Below are positions 17,841 through 26,416 of a stretch of 64,000 nt of DNA, piece after piece. The position numbers and the translations under genes were made by a program. Every line of letters begins with the position of its first letter. Positions within the stretch are counted from its first letter, which is position 1. Source of the DNA: Pseudomonas resinovorans NBRC 106553 (GTDB lineage: Bacteria > Pseudomonadota > Gammaproteobacteria > Pseudomonadales > Pseudomonadaceae). The notes beneath the pieces are model-generated. The model was given only the letters and a program-made list of their open reading frames with translations. It made no database searches and was not told the origin of the DNA. The DNA is taken from contig NC_021499.1 of the NCBI RefSeq assembly GCF_000412695.1, forward strand, positions 6,221,864 through 6,285,863, in the 5' to 3' direction.

Positions 17841-19601
17841 TCAATGATGACCATCGCGCTTCTGTTCCAGGGTCTCCATCAGGGCGATCTGCATCCGTGA
17901 ATGCACGCGGATCAGCCAGCGCCAGAGCAGCGCACTGACGCTGGCGGCCACCAGGGCGATCAGCACCAGCAGCTCCAGGGTGGGCAGGATGCTCGCGGAG
18001 AGCGCCATCAGCAGCAGCATGATGCCCAGCAACGAGAGCAACGGGATAACCTCGGCGATCACCTTGCGCACCCGCTCGGTGTGGCGGCCGGCCTTGTCCG
18101 GGGTCACGCCCATTTCCGCCAGCAGCATGGAAAGCGCCTTGAGCTTGCGGTAGGCGGCGATCAGGAAGGGCAGCGAGAGCAGCAACGCGCCGCCCCAGAT
18201 CAGCGCCTTCTGCGAGTTGGGCGAAGCCACCCACTGGCTGAGGTACTCGGCCAGGGTGCCGGCGAAGTAGGCGATGCCGAGGAAGATCGCCACCACCAGT
18301 GCCAGGTTCACCATCACCTGCAGCAGGATCTTGCGGATCATCCCCGCCAGCACCGCACTCTGGCCCTGGGGCTGGATGCTGCGCAGCCAGTCGCCGTAGT
18401 AGCCGAACACCCGCGCCAGCGGGCGCGGCATCACCTTGGCCAGCCTGGCCGAGAGCGGGTCGGCGGCGCGGATCAGGTAGGGCGTGAGCAGGGTGGTGAT
18501 GACCGACACGGCCACCGCCACCGGATAGAGGAAGTTGCTGGTCACCTGCAGGGTGACGCCCAGGGCGGCGATGATGAACGAGAACTCGCCGATCTGTGAC
18601 AGGCCCATGCCGACCCGCAGCGAGGTGCGCCCGTCATTGCCGGCGATGAAGGCACCGAGGCCGCAGGAGACCATCTTGCCCAGCACCACGGCGATGGTGA
18701 TGACGACGATGGGCCAGGCGTACTCCACCAGCACCGCGGGGTCGAGCAAGAGGCCAATGGCGACGAAGAAGATCGCGCTGAACAGGTCGCGCACCGGCTC
18801 CACCAGGCGCTCGATCTGCACCAGCTGGCGCGACTCGGCCATGATCGCGCCGATCAGGAAGGCACCCAGCACCATGCTGTATTCCAGCTTCACCACCAGC
18901 AGGCAGAAGCCGAAGCACAGGCCCAGCACCGTCACCAGCAGCATCTCGTTGCTTTCGAACTTGGCCACGTAGGCCAGCAGGCGCGGCACCAGCAGGATGC
19001 CGATGACCAGGGCGACGATCATGAACAGGCTGAGCTTGCCCACCGTGGCGAAGACTTCGCCGGTTTCCACCGAGCCGCTCACGGCAATACCCGACAGCAG
19101 CGCGATGATGCCGATGCCGAGGATGTCCTCGACTATCAGCACGCCGAAGATCAGCTGCGCGAAGCGCTCGTTCTTCATCTTCAGGTCGCTGAGGGCCTTG
19201 ACGATGATGGTGGTGGAAGAGATCGCCAGGATCGCGCCGAGGAACAGCGAATCCATGGTGCTCCAACCGAAGTAGCTGCCGATCTCGTAGCCGATCCAGA
19301 TCATCAGCACGATTTCCAGGAAGGCGGCGATGAAGGCCGTGGCCCCGACCCGGAACAGCTTGGCCAGGCTGAACTCCAGGCCCAGGCAGAACATCAGGAA
19401 GATCACCCCCAGCTCGGCGAGGGTCTTGATGGTTTCCTCGTCGTGGATCAGCCCGAAGGGCGGCGTATGCGGGCCGATGATGAAGCCGGCGATTATGTAG
19501 CCCAGCACCACCGGCTGTTTGAAGCGGTGGCAGAGGATGGTCACCATGCCCGCGACCAGCATGATCACGGCAAGATCCTGGATGAAAGCAACGGCATGCA
19601 T
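17841..19601 (-). CDS. Kef-type monovalent cation:proton antiporter (CPA2)
   Basis: A 586-residue inner-membrane protein of the CPA2 family, with about a dozen hydrophobic segments in the first 400 residues. Family motifs include FLMFCLGLEFSLAKLF and GVLIVEDILGIGIIALL, with the acidic residue of the transport site. There is no C-terminal RCK/TrkA-N domain. Further hydrophobic helices (about residues 425-570) follow instead, as in YbaL-like or uncharacterised branches. ATG 19601 has GAAGGAG upstream; the longer frame starts with TTG. It probably exports K+ or Na+ against protons. Confidence 0.9.
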   Translation of the reverse strand: MHAVAFIQDLAVIMLVAGMVTILCHRFKQPVVLGYIIAGFIIGPHTPPFGLIHDEETIKTLAELGVIFLMFCLGLEFSLAKLFRVGATAFIAAFLEIVLMIWIGYEIGSYFGWSTMDSLFLGAILAISSTTIIVKALSDLKMKNERFAQLIFGVLIVEDILGIGIIALLSGIAVSGSVETGEVFATVGKLSLFMIVALVIGILLVPRLLAYVAKFESNEMLLVTVLGLCFGFCLLVVKLEYSMVLGAFLIGAIMAESRQLVQIERLVEPVRDLFSAIFFVAIGLLLDPAVLVEYAWPIVVITIAVVLGKMVSCGLGAFIAGNDGRTSLRVGMGLSQIGEFSFIIAALGVTLQVTSNFLYPVAVAVSVITTLLTPYLIRAADPLSARLAKVMPRPLARVFGYYGDWLRSIQPQGQSAVLAGMIRKILLQVMVNLALVVAIFLGIAYFAGTLAEYLSQWVASPNSQKALIWGGALLLSLPFLIAAYRKLKALSMLLAEMGVTPDKAGRHTERVRKVIAEVIPLLSLLGIMLLLMALSASILPTLELLVLIALVAASVSALLWRWLIRVHSRMQIALMETLEQKRDGHH

Positions 19602-19820
19602 GGCGACGGACTCCTTCTTCTGCAATGCGCGGCACAGCGGACCCGCGCGCGGGCAACTCGCTCGGCTCCTGTGGAGCCATGTAGGAAATAGGGAAATTCA
19701 TGCAAGGAACGTTCGCAGATTATCACTGCGACCTGTCTCGCCATGACGGCGCAATATGCAGAAACACTTGCCTGAAGAGTCCTACGGGAACGAGGCCAGC
19801 TCGCCCCCGTGGAGGCTGGG

Positions 19821-20483
19821 TCAGCCGCTGCGGGCCTGGGCGAAGTCCAGTTCCAGCAGGTTGAGGAGGAACTGGCCGAAGTAGGTGAGATCCTGCTCGA
19901 TGGCGAAGCGCGCGGCCTTGCCGTCGCCATCCTGCAACGCCTTGAAGGCGTCCTCGTGGAAGTCGTTGAGTCGCAGCGAGAGGTCCGCCTCGGTGAACAG
20001 GCGGTTGAAGAAGGGGCCGACCTGCAGCCAGAGATTCTCGATGGTGCGCAGCAGGACCGGATTGCCGCAGGCGCCGTAGAGCACCCGGTGGAACTGGCTG
20101 TTGTCGGTCAGGTAGCCCTGCACATCGCGCTGTTCGATGGCGATGTCCATGCGCTCCATGCAGCCCCGCAATATCTCCAGCTCATCGCGGGAGAGTCGGC
20201 CCGCCGCCGCTTCCACCGCCATGCCTTCCAGCGCCATGCGCACCTGGAAGATATGCTTGAAGCGTTCGCGGGTCATCGGTGGCACGCGCACCGAGCGCTG
20301 TGGCTCGCCCTCCAGGGCGCCTTCGGCCACCAGGCGCTGCAAGGCGGCGCGCACCGGCATCGGGCTGGTGCCCCAGGCGGCGGCAAGATCGCGGATCTTC
20401 AGCCGCTCGCCGGGTTGGAAATGGCCTGCCAGCAGGCCCTCGCGTAATCGTTGGTAAAGCTGTTCCTGCAGGTTGTCGGCCAT
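19821..20483 (-). CDS. GntR-family (FadR subgroup) transcriptional regulator
   Basis: A 220-residue GntR regulator. The N-terminal winged helix is LYQRLREGLLAGHFQPGERL with KIRDLAAAWGTSPMPVRAALQ. A FCD-type all-helical effector domain (about residues 75-220) follows. It is divergent from the aminotransferase and glutamine-synthetase-like genes, the same partnership as the PA5525-PA5522 region of P. aeruginosa, so it probably controls them. The start could be 20483 or 20489 (ATG CCC ATG); I chose the second ATG for spacing to GGTGAT. Confidence 0.87.
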   Translation of the reverse strand: MADNLQEQLYQRLREGLLAGHFQPGERLKIRDLAAAWGTSPMPVRAALQRLVAEGALEGEPQRSVRVPPMTRERFKHIFQVRMALEGMAVEAAAGRLSRDELEILRGCMERMDIAIEQRDVQGYLTDNSQFHRVLYGACGNPVLLRTIENLWLQVGPFFNRLFTEADLSLRLNDFHEDAFKALQDGDGKAARFAIEQDLTYFGQFLLNLLELDFAQARSG

Positions 20484-20643
20484 GGGCATATCACCGTGCA
20501 AGGGCCGGCGGCGCCGGCAGTTGGTTCAGGGTCAGGCTGCAGTTACGCATGTTTTTGGTCGCCTTCTTCGGCAGGTGGGTTGCTGGGTTCACAGGACGAT
20601 TGCGGAGCGGTGGAGGCTTTCTATCTGGTCTTTCGTCCGATGC

Positions 20644-20653
20644 TGTGATCACA
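20644..20653. promoter_or_regulatory. GntR operator candidate, distal site
   Basis: The perfect palindrome TGTGATCACA lies in the divergent region between the GntR gene and the aminotransferase gene. Its centre is 63 bp from that of an identical core at 20707-20716, six turns of B-DNA. The form is compatible with FadR-subgroup operators. Confidence 0.6.
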
Positions 20654-20696
20654 AATAGGGTTTCACGTTAAATTTCATAACCTGTTTTCGCAAGTC

Positions 20697-20718
20697 TTGA
20701 CAGATTTGTGATCACAAA
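20697..20718 (+). promoter_or_regulatory. Aminotransferase promoter with overlapping GntR operator (proximal site)
   Basis: A consensus -35 hexamer TTGACA (20697-20702) is followed at once by the 14-bp palindrome TTTGTGATCACAAA (20705-20718). That fills the spacer before a weak -10 (about 20720-20725). A regulator bound here would block RNA polymerase. The transcript would start a short distance upstream of the aminotransferase gene. Confidence 0.6.
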
Positions 20719-20753
20719 AGACGATGTGCAGAAATTCGAACGAGGTGTTCAAA

Positions 20754-22145
20754 ATGACTGCCAGTGGTATCAGCCAAGCCGCCGTGGAAACCTTTGCCGC
20801 ACGCGAGCGCGCCCGGTTCCTCGAGCGCAACCCGAAATCCGTTGCCCTCGCCGAACGCGCGCACAAGTCCCTCTACGCCGGCGTGCCGATGCACTGGATG
20901 GCCGACTGGTCCACGCCCTGCCCGCTGTTCGTCGAGCGCGCCAAGGGCGCCCGCTTCTATGACGTGGACGGCCACGAGTACATCGACTTCTGCCTGGGCG
21001 ACACCGGCACCATGTTCGGCCACTCGCCGGACCCGGTGGCCCGCGCCATCGCCGAACAGGCCAACAACGGCCTGACCACCATGCTGCCGGGCGAGGACGC
21101 GGTGGTGTGCGGCGAGCTGCTGGCCGAGCGCTTCGGCCTGCCCTACTGGCAGGTGACCGCCACCGCCACCGACTCCAACCGCTATGTGCTGCGCTGGGCC
21201 CGCGCCATCACCGGGCGCAAGACCCTGCTGGTGTTCGACGGCTGCTACCACGGCACCGTGGACGACGTGATGGTGCGCAGCCGCGACGGCGAGACCGTGC
21301 ACCGCTCCGGCCTCGTCGGCCAGGCCTACGACCTGACCCAGTACAGCCGCGCCATCCCCTTCAACGATGTCGAGGCCCTGGAAGCCGCGCTGGCCCAGGG
21401 CGACGTCTGCGCCCTGCTCTGCGAGCCGGCGATGACCAACATCGGCATGGTGCTGCCGGATCCGGGCTTCATGCAGAAGTGCCGCGAGCTGACCCGCAAG
21501 TACGGCAGCCTGCTGATCATCGACGAAACCCACACCATCTCCACCGACATCGGCGGCTGCACCAGGCTGTGGAACCTCGACCCGGACTTCTTCGTGGTCG
21601 GCAAGCCGATCGCCGGCGGCGTGCCCTGCGGCATCTTCGGCTGCAGCGCCGAGATGGCCGAACGCATGCTCGCCTCGCGCAAGCAGGCCCAGCAGGACAG
21701 CCATGGCCACGGCCACAGCGGCATGGGCACCACCCTCTCGGCCAACGCCCTGGCCATGCACTGCATGCGCGCCAACCTCGAAGAGGTGATGACCCAGGCC
21801 GCCTACGACCACATGCTGCCGCTGGCCAAGCGCCTGGCCGACGGCTTCCGCAGCCTGATCGGCAAGTACGAGCTGAAATGGTCGGTGACCGAGCTGGGCG
21901 CGCGCAGCGAGTTCCAGTTCTGCCCGGTGTCGCCGCGCACCGGCGCCGCAGCCGAAGCCGCCTTCCATGACGAGTTGCAGATGGCCCTGCACCTCTACCT
22001 GATCAACCGCGGCATCCTCATTACGCCGTTCCACAACATGACCCTGTGCTGCCCGGACACCTCCGAGGCCGATGTGGACAAGCTGATCGCCACGCTGGAC
22101 CAGGCCATCGGCGAGCTGCTGGCCATCCCCGGCGCCAGACTCTGA
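20754..22145 (+). CDS. Class III PLP-dependent aminotransferase
   Basis: A 463-residue fold-type I aminotransferase resembling the glutamate-1-semialdehyde aminotransferase branch. It shows FDGCYHGTVDDV (about 163-174), LLIIDETHTISTD (PLP aspartate/glutamate region, about 255) and GKPIAGGVPCGIFG with the Schiff-base lysine (about 283). It probably transaminates an amine or polyamine-derived substrate, judging from the adjacent glutamine-synthetase-like gene and a PA5523-like context. ATG 20754 follows CGAGGTG. The true substrate is not evident. Confidence 0.88.
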   Translation: MTASGISQAAVETFAARERARFLERNPKSVALAERAHKSLYAGVPMHWMADWSTPCPLFVERAKGARFYDVDGHEYIDFCLGDTGTMFGHSPDPVARAIAEQANNGLTTMLPGEDAVVCGELLAERFGLPYWQVTATATDSNRYVLRWARAITGRKTLLVFDGCYHGTVDDVMVRSRDGETVHRSGLVGQAYDLTQYSRAIPFNDVEALEAALAQGDVCALLCEPAMTNIGMVLPDPGFMQKCRELTRKYGSLLIIDETHTISTDIGGCTRLWNLDPDFFVVGKPIAGGVPCGIFGCSAEMAERMLASRKQAQQDSHGHGHSGMGTTLSANALAMHCMRANLEEVMTQAAYDHMLPLAKRLADGFRSLIGKYELKWSVTELGARSEFQFCPVSPRTGAAAEAAFHDELQMALHLYLINRGILITPFHNMTLCCPDTSEADVDKLIATLDQAIGELLAIPGARL

Positions 22146-22159
22146 TCCCGTAACCGATT

Positions 22160-22212
22160 CGTAGGATGGGTTGAGCGAAGCGATACCCATCAAGCCCGGC
22201 GATGGGCATCGC
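22160..22212. repeat. Intergenic hairpin repeat (GGATGGGTTGAGCG...)
   Basis: A short hairpin element containing GATGGGTTGAGCGAAGCGAT and the pairing ACCCATC, plus a second GATGGGCATCGCC arm. It lies between the aminotransferase and glutamine-synthetase-like genes, which are otherwise co-directional. It may modulate relative expression inside the operon. This is a common repeat type in Pseudomonas. Confidence 0.5.
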
Positions 22213-22226
22213 CGACCAACCGAGAC

Positions 22227-23600
22227 ATGACCATGCAATTCGCCAATCCCCAGGAAGCCCGCGACTTCCTCGAACGCCACCCCGAGGTGCGCAGCATCGA
22301 GCTGATGCTGATCGACGCCAACGGCATCCCCCGCGGCAAGCTGCTGCACCGCGACGAGCTGCTGCCGATCTTCGAGAACGGCCGTCCGCTGCCCAGCTCC
22401 ATCCTCTCCCTGACCATCCAGGGCGAGGATGTAGAAGCCAGCGGCCTGGTCTGGGAAGTCGCCGACGCCGACTGCTGGACCTACCCGGTGCCCGGATCCC
22501 TGGCCCTGCAGCCCTGGCGCGCCACGCCCACCGGCCAGGTGCAGGTGAGCATGCACCCCACCCAGGGCCTGCCGGCCACTCCCGGCGACCCGCGCCACGT
22601 GCTGGCCCGCGCCATCGATCGGCTCAAGGCCGACGGCTACCACCCCGTGATGGCGGTGGAGCTGGAGTTCTACCTGCTGGACAAGCAGCGTGATGCCACT
22701 GGCCGGCCGCAGCCGGCGCTGCAGATGAACGGGGTTCGCCCCCAGGCGCCGCAGGTCTATGGCGTCTACGAACTGGAACAGCTGCAGCCCTTCCTCGACG
22801 ACCTCTACGCCGCCTGCGAAGCCCAGGGCCTGCCGGTGCGCACGGCGATCTCGGAATACGCGCCCGGCCAGCTGGAACTGACCCTGGAACACCGCTTCGA
22901 CGCACTCCAGGCGGTGGACGAAGGCATCCGCTACAAGCGCCTGGTCAAGGGCGTGGCCAACAAGCACGGGTACGTCGCCTGCTTCATGGCCAAGCCCTTC
23001 GGCGACCTGGCCGGCAGCGGCCTGCACATGCACGTGAGCCTGGCCGACGAGCAGGGCAACAACCTCATGGCCAGCGAAGATCCCCAGGGCACGCCCCTGC
23101 TGCGCCACGCCATCGGCGGCATGATGGCCACCCTGGACGACGCCCTGGCGATCTTCTGCCCCAACGCCAACTCCTACCGCCGCTTCCAGGCCAACAGCTA
23201 CGCGCCGCTGGCCAAGAGCTGGGGCGTGAACAACCGCACCGTGTCCTTCCGCGTGCCGGGCGGGCCGGCGCCGAGTCGCCACGTCGAGCACCGCATCTGC
23301 GGCGCCGATGCCAACCCCTATCTCGCCGCCGCGGCGATCCTCGCGGGCATCCACAAGGGCATCCGCGAACAGATCGACCCGGGCGAGGCCATCGTCGGCA
23401 ACGGCTATGAACAGGCTCGCGAAACCCTGGCCACTGACTGGCTGACCGCCCTGCGCAACCTGGAGCGTTCGGATTGGGCCAGGGACGCCCTGGGCGAGGA
23501 CTTCCTGAAGATCTTCCTCGCCATCAAGTGGGAGGAGTTCCGCCAGTTCGTCAGCGAAGTGGGCGAGCAGGACTGGCGCTGGTACCTGACCCACGCCTGA
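22227..23600 (+). CDS. Glutamine synthetase-family gamma-glutamylamine ligase (PauA-like)
   Basis: A 457-residue glutamine-synthetase-fold ligase. The short beta-grasp domain (MLIDANGIPRGKLL, about 28-41) is followed by the catalytic domain with AVELEFYLLD (about 144), GSGLHMHVSLADEQG (about 264), NRTVSFRVP and RHVEHRICGADANPYLA. The divergent N-terminus and context point to gamma-glutamylation of an amine rather than ammonia. It is most like PauA6 (PA5522) of polyamine catabolism. The substrate assignment is inferred. Confidence 0.88.
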   Translation: MTMQFANPQEARDFLERHPEVRSIELMLIDANGIPRGKLLHRDELLPIFENGRPLPSSILSLTIQGEDVEASGLVWEVADADCWTYPVPGSLALQPWRATPTGQVQVSMHPTQGLPATPGDPRHVLARAIDRLKADGYHPVMAVELEFYLLDKQRDATGRPQPALQMNGVRPQAPQVYGVYELEQLQPFLDDLYAACEAQGLPVRTAISEYAPGQLELTLEHRFDALQAVDEGIRYKRLVKGVANKHGYVACFMAKPFGDLAGSGLHMHVSLADEQGNNLMASEDPQGTPLLRHAIGGMMATLDDALAIFCPNANSYRRFQANSYAPLAKSWGVNNRTVSFRVPGGPAPSRHVEHRICGADANPYLAAAAILAGIHKGIREQIDPGEAIVGNGYEQARETLATDWLTALRNLERSDWARDALGEDFLKIFLAIKWEEFRQFVSEVGEQDWRWYLTHA

Positions 23601-23690
23601 TGGGCGCAGCGCCCGGCGAGTCCGGGCGCTGAAGATTCCGCGACCTGCTGCTAGGCTCAAGGACATCCATCACCCGTCCAGGCCCGTTCG

Positions 23691-24485
23691 ATGAGAGCTG
23701 CGATCCTCACGCTGCTATTCCTCGCCTTCGGCGTCTGCCAGGCCGACCCATTGCGCGTCGGCCTGGAAAGCCAGGACTACCTGCCCTACTACCGCGCCCT
23801 CCCCGGCAAGCCCGCCGAGGGCTATGCCATCGCGCTGCTGCAGCGCTTCGCCATCAGCCAGGGCCTGGCGCTGGAACTCGAGCCCCTGCCGATCAACCGC
23901 CTGCACCGCCAGATGCAGACCACCGACCGGCTCATGCTGGTGTTCCCCGACAACCCCGACTGGTCGCGCCAGCTCAAGGGCGACGCACGCCTGCACTACA
24001 GCCGCCCGGTGATCCGCATCGTCGACGGCAGCATCGTGCTGCGCGAACACCTGGGACGGGGCATAGACGCCGTACGCCGGCTGGGCACGGTGCGCGGCTT
24101 CACGCCCGAGGCCTGGCAGGAGCGCCTGCGCGAGGGCCAGGTCCAGCTGGTGGAAGCCCCCGACGTCGGCGGCCTGGTGCGGATGCTGCTGCGCCTGCGC
24201 ATCGACGCGATCTACGCCAACCCGGAAGTACTGCACCACTACCTGGAAGCCAGCACCAAACTGGACGGCGACCGCCTGCAACTGGACCCCGCACTGCCCC
24301 AGGCCAGGACCGCCTTCCACGCCAGCAGTCTGAAACACCCGGAGCTCCTCGAAGCCTTCGACCGCTTCCTGGTCGAACAGAGCGAGGAACTGGCGCAGCT
24401 GCGGCGCCAGCACGGCCTGGCCTGCGGCCCCAGCGACCTGGAAGAAGAGCGCCCGGCGTGCCAGCAGCCCAGCGCGCTGCCTTGA
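23691..24485 (+). CDS. Periplasmic solute-binding-like protein (SBP_bac_3 fold)
   Basis: A 264-residue protein with a signal peptide (MRAAILTLLFLAFGVCQA, cleavage before DPLRVG). The body looks like the type II periplasmic binding fold used by amino-acid ABC receptors (LRVGLESQDYLPYYRALPG, EGYAIALLQRFA). No transporter permease or ATPase is adjacent, so it may be an orphan receptor or a signalling partner. The C-terminus is Cys/Gln/Pro rich (CGPSDLEEERPACQQ). The ligand is unknown. Confidence 0.75.
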   Translation: MRAAILTLLFLAFGVCQADPLRVGLESQDYLPYYRALPGKPAEGYAIALLQRFAISQGLALELEPLPINRLHRQMQTTDRLMLVFPDNPDWSRQLKGDARLHYSRPVIRIVDGSIVLREHLGRGIDAVRRLGTVRGFTPEAWQERLREGQVQLVEAPDVGGLVRMLLRLRIDAIYANPEVLHHYLEASTKLDGDRLQLDPALPQARTAFHASSLKHPELLEAFDRFLVEQSEELAQLRRQHGLACGPSDLEEERPACQQPSALP

Positions 24486-24574
24486 GGTTTATCCACAGGC
24501 GGACGCGCAATTCTGTGGCGCCCAGGCGCCCGTCTGCGTCTACCCCAGACAGCCCACACACCTTCGAGGCCAGC

Positions 24575-25057
24575 ATGGAACCCGGAACCGCACAACTGTC
24601 GATGACCGTCCTCATGACCCCGGACATGGCCAACTTCTCCGGCAACGTCCACGGCGGCACCCTGCTCAAGTACCTCGATGAAGTGGCCTACGCCTGCGCC
24701 AGCCGCTACGCCGGCCGCTACGTGGTCACCCTGTCGGTGGACCAGGTGATCTTCCGCGAGCCGATACACGTCGGCGAGCTGGTCACCTTCCTGGCCTCGG
24801 TGAACTACACCGGCAACACCTCCATGGAGGTGGGCATCAAGGTGGTGACCGAGAATATCCAGGAGCGCTCGGTGCGCCATACCAACAGCTGCTTCTTCAC
24901 CATGGTCTCGGTGGACGACCAGCGTCGCCCCGCGCCGGTGCCACCGCTGCAGCCCCACACGGTCGACGAGAAGCGCCGCTTCGCCCAGGCCCAGCAACGC
25001 CGGCAGATTCGCCAGGAACTGGAAAAGCGCTACCAGGAAGTACGCGAAGGCCACTGA
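24575..25057 (+). CDS. Acyl-CoA thioesterase (hotdog fold, YciA-like)
   Basis: A 160-residue hotdog-domain thioesterase. The catalytic loop is GNVHGGTLLKYLDEVAYACA (about 22-41), and a second strand region VDQVIFREPIHVGELVTFLA is typical of the YciA/BACH group. A charged helical tail (RRFAQAQQRRQIRQELEKR) ends the protein. It probably hydrolyses acyl-CoAs in the cytoplasm. ATG 24575 was chosen over an upstream in-frame ATG because the upstream residues are unrelated to the family. A perfect DnaA box (24489-24497) lies just upstream. Confidence 0.88.
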   Translation: MEPGTAQLSMTVLMTPDMANFSGNVHGGTLLKYLDEVAYACASRYAGRYVVTLSVDQVIFREPIHVGELVTFLASVNYTGNTSMEVGIKVVTENIQERSVRHTNSCFFTMVSVDDQRRPAPVPPLQPHTVDEKRRFAQAQQRRQIRQELEKRYQEVREGH

Positions 25058-25079
25058 GCCTTCGCTTGTTCACGCTGAT

Positions 25080-25258
25080 CCCCAAAAACGGTGGAAGAGG
25101 CTGTGGATAAGATGTAGACCAAGCGCCAGGCCCCAACAGCCGTGGGCTCTGCCGGGATCTGGCGATTTTTTGAGCCTTTTCAGTTACTTGCACTGTGCAT
25201 TGCACACAGATACTGTGCAGCAGACTGTGGATAAGCTGTTCGGTAAGCGCTGCAGGCC
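25080..25258 (+). repeat. DnaA-box array, unit 1
   Basis: Module B has the perfect box TGTGGATAA at 25102-25110. Module A has the inverted repeat TGCACACAGATACTGTGCA followed by TGTGGATAA at 25226-25234. The interval between the boxes is 124 bp. Confidence 0.8.
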
Positions 25259-25376
25259 GCGCCAGCCGTAGCCTGCACGAAGGCGATCAATTACTGACCA
25301 GCTTTCACAACCCGCGTGGCGCCAGGCTCCCAGCGCCAGGCCCTGCTCGCGCAAACTCCCGGGTCAGCGACTTTCC

Positions 25377-25555
25377 CCCCAATTCCCGTGGATGACACTG
25401 TGGATAGCTTGTCCATGGATGGCTGCAACGCAGCAGCGGCGCAGCTTTCCACTACTCGGCTATTTTTCGAGCGAAATCATAGGGATAACTCCCACATTGC
25501 ACACATTATCTGTGCAGCCATCTGTGGATATCTTGTGCGGACAGCGCCAAGAGCC
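25377..25555 (+). repeat. DnaA-box array, unit 2
   Basis: Module B carries GTGGATGACACTGTGGATAG (box 25399-25407, last base mismatched). Module A carries TGCACACATTATCTGTGCA, then TGTGGATAT at 25523-25531 (one mismatch). The box interval is again 124 bp, although both boxes are imperfect. Confidence 0.8.
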
Positions 25556-25620
25556 ACGGAACTCGCGGCCTTGACGGATGCGATCATATTTCGATCAATC
25601 ACTTCATCCCGAACCGATGC

Positions 25621-25629
25621 TGTGCATAA
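25621..25629 (+). promoter_or_regulatory. Extra DnaA box in the linker between units 2 and 3
   Basis: TGTGCATAA (reverse complement TTATGCACA) is a perfect consensus box in the same orientation as the array. It is 172 bp from the unit-3 B box, close to the 173-bp A1-to-B2 interval. It may be the remnant of a further unit. Confidence 0.7.
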
Positions 25630-25770
25630 CGATTGGGAGCCCCACGGGCGACGGCGGTATTTCACTCGCCCATCGGCGCCTTCAGCGGTGTCTGGATCGA
25701 GTCCAGGAGACCCCTTCCACCCGGTTCGGTGCTGAATCAGTGGATCTGAGCACAGGGCGGCAGCTGTTTT

Positions 25771-25949
25771 ACCCAAATACAGTGGATGCCGCTGTGGATA
25801 AGCTGTAGTTCGAGCGCCCGGGGCCAAGCATTGCAAGGCTTCCCGTTGGTTGTACGTTTTTCATTCTATATCAATGACTTGGCCAATGCCTTGCACACAT
25901 TATCTGTGCAGGTATCTGTGGATAAGCTGTTCAGGCATCGCTACAGCCC
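25771..25949 (+). repeat. DnaA-box array, unit 3
   Basis: Module B reads GTGGATGCCGCTGTGGATAA (box 25793-25801). Module A has TGCACACATTATCTGTGCA, then TGTGGATAA at 25917-25925. Both boxes are perfect and 124 bp apart. Confidence 0.8.
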
Positions 25950-26090
25950 TTGAATGGCGTGGACTGGACAGCAGTGGTCAGCATTTGACCAGCTCACCGT
26001 GCCCAACCGGGCACGCCGCCGGACGCTGGTGGAATCGCGTATGGCGATCGAGTCATCCACAGCACCCTGCCGGGCTTTTACCGGCTTGTG

Positions 26091-26269
26091 CCCAAATTTC
26101 GTGGATCGACCTGTGCATAACCTGTCCATCGAACGCCAGGGTCCACGGCGTGCGCGGCTTCTGGCGATATGAGCATTTTTCGATCAGATTCAATGACTTA
26201 TCCAGCCGACTGCACACAGAATCTGTGTGGCCAACTGTGGATAAGCTGTGTGGCCCAGGCTGCAGCCCA
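26091..26269 (+). repeat. DnaA-box array, unit 4
   Basis: Module B reads GTGGATCGACCTGTGCATAA (box 26112-26120). Module A has a partly decayed inverted repeat (TGCACACAGAATCTGTGTG) and TGTGGATAA at 26236-26244. The interval is again 124 bp. A one-mismatch box in the opposite orientation (TCATCCACA, 26053-26061) lies just upstream. Confidence 0.8.
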
Positions 26270-26416
26270 GGCGGCACGGTGCCTTGACTGGACTGATCGA
26301 AATTTGAACAGCCATTCGAAGCGGTGGAATGTCGCGGCTGGCGCGGACAGGTTTTTCAGACGCAACGCGGGAAAGGCGGGGCTAGCGGGGCAGGTGTGGA
26401 CAACCCGGAGGGGAAG

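Larger units (their letters stand above)
25080..26269 (+). repeat. Tandem array of four DnaA-box units in a 1.39-kb gene-free region
   Basis: The region 25058-26444 has no credible gene. It holds four diverged copies of a 179-bp unit separated by linkers of 118, 215 and 141 bp. Each unit has a B module (GTGGAT, then CTGTGGATAA 10 bp on) and an A module (TGCACA-N7-TGTGCA, then CTGTGGATAA), with an AT-rich patch between. The boxes of B and A are exactly 124 bp apart in all four units. Seven boxes match TTATNCACA perfectly and two have one mismatch. All point the same way. Confidence 0.85.

Noticed and set aside
20712..23666. A 984-codon open frame on the minus strand
   Set aside because: It is antisense to the aminotransferase and glutamine-synthetase-like genes; its His/Gly/Val-rich composition is the usual shadow of high-GC codons.
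25080..26269. CRISPR array
   Set aside because: Units are 179 bp, diverged and internally structured with fixed 124-bp spacing, with no short identical repeats, uniform spacers or cas genes.
25477..26287. Open frames of 119-145 codons in both strands of the DnaA-box region
   Set aside because: They arise from the repeats (the same peptide pieces recur), lack GC-biased third positions and ribosome sites, and match no family.
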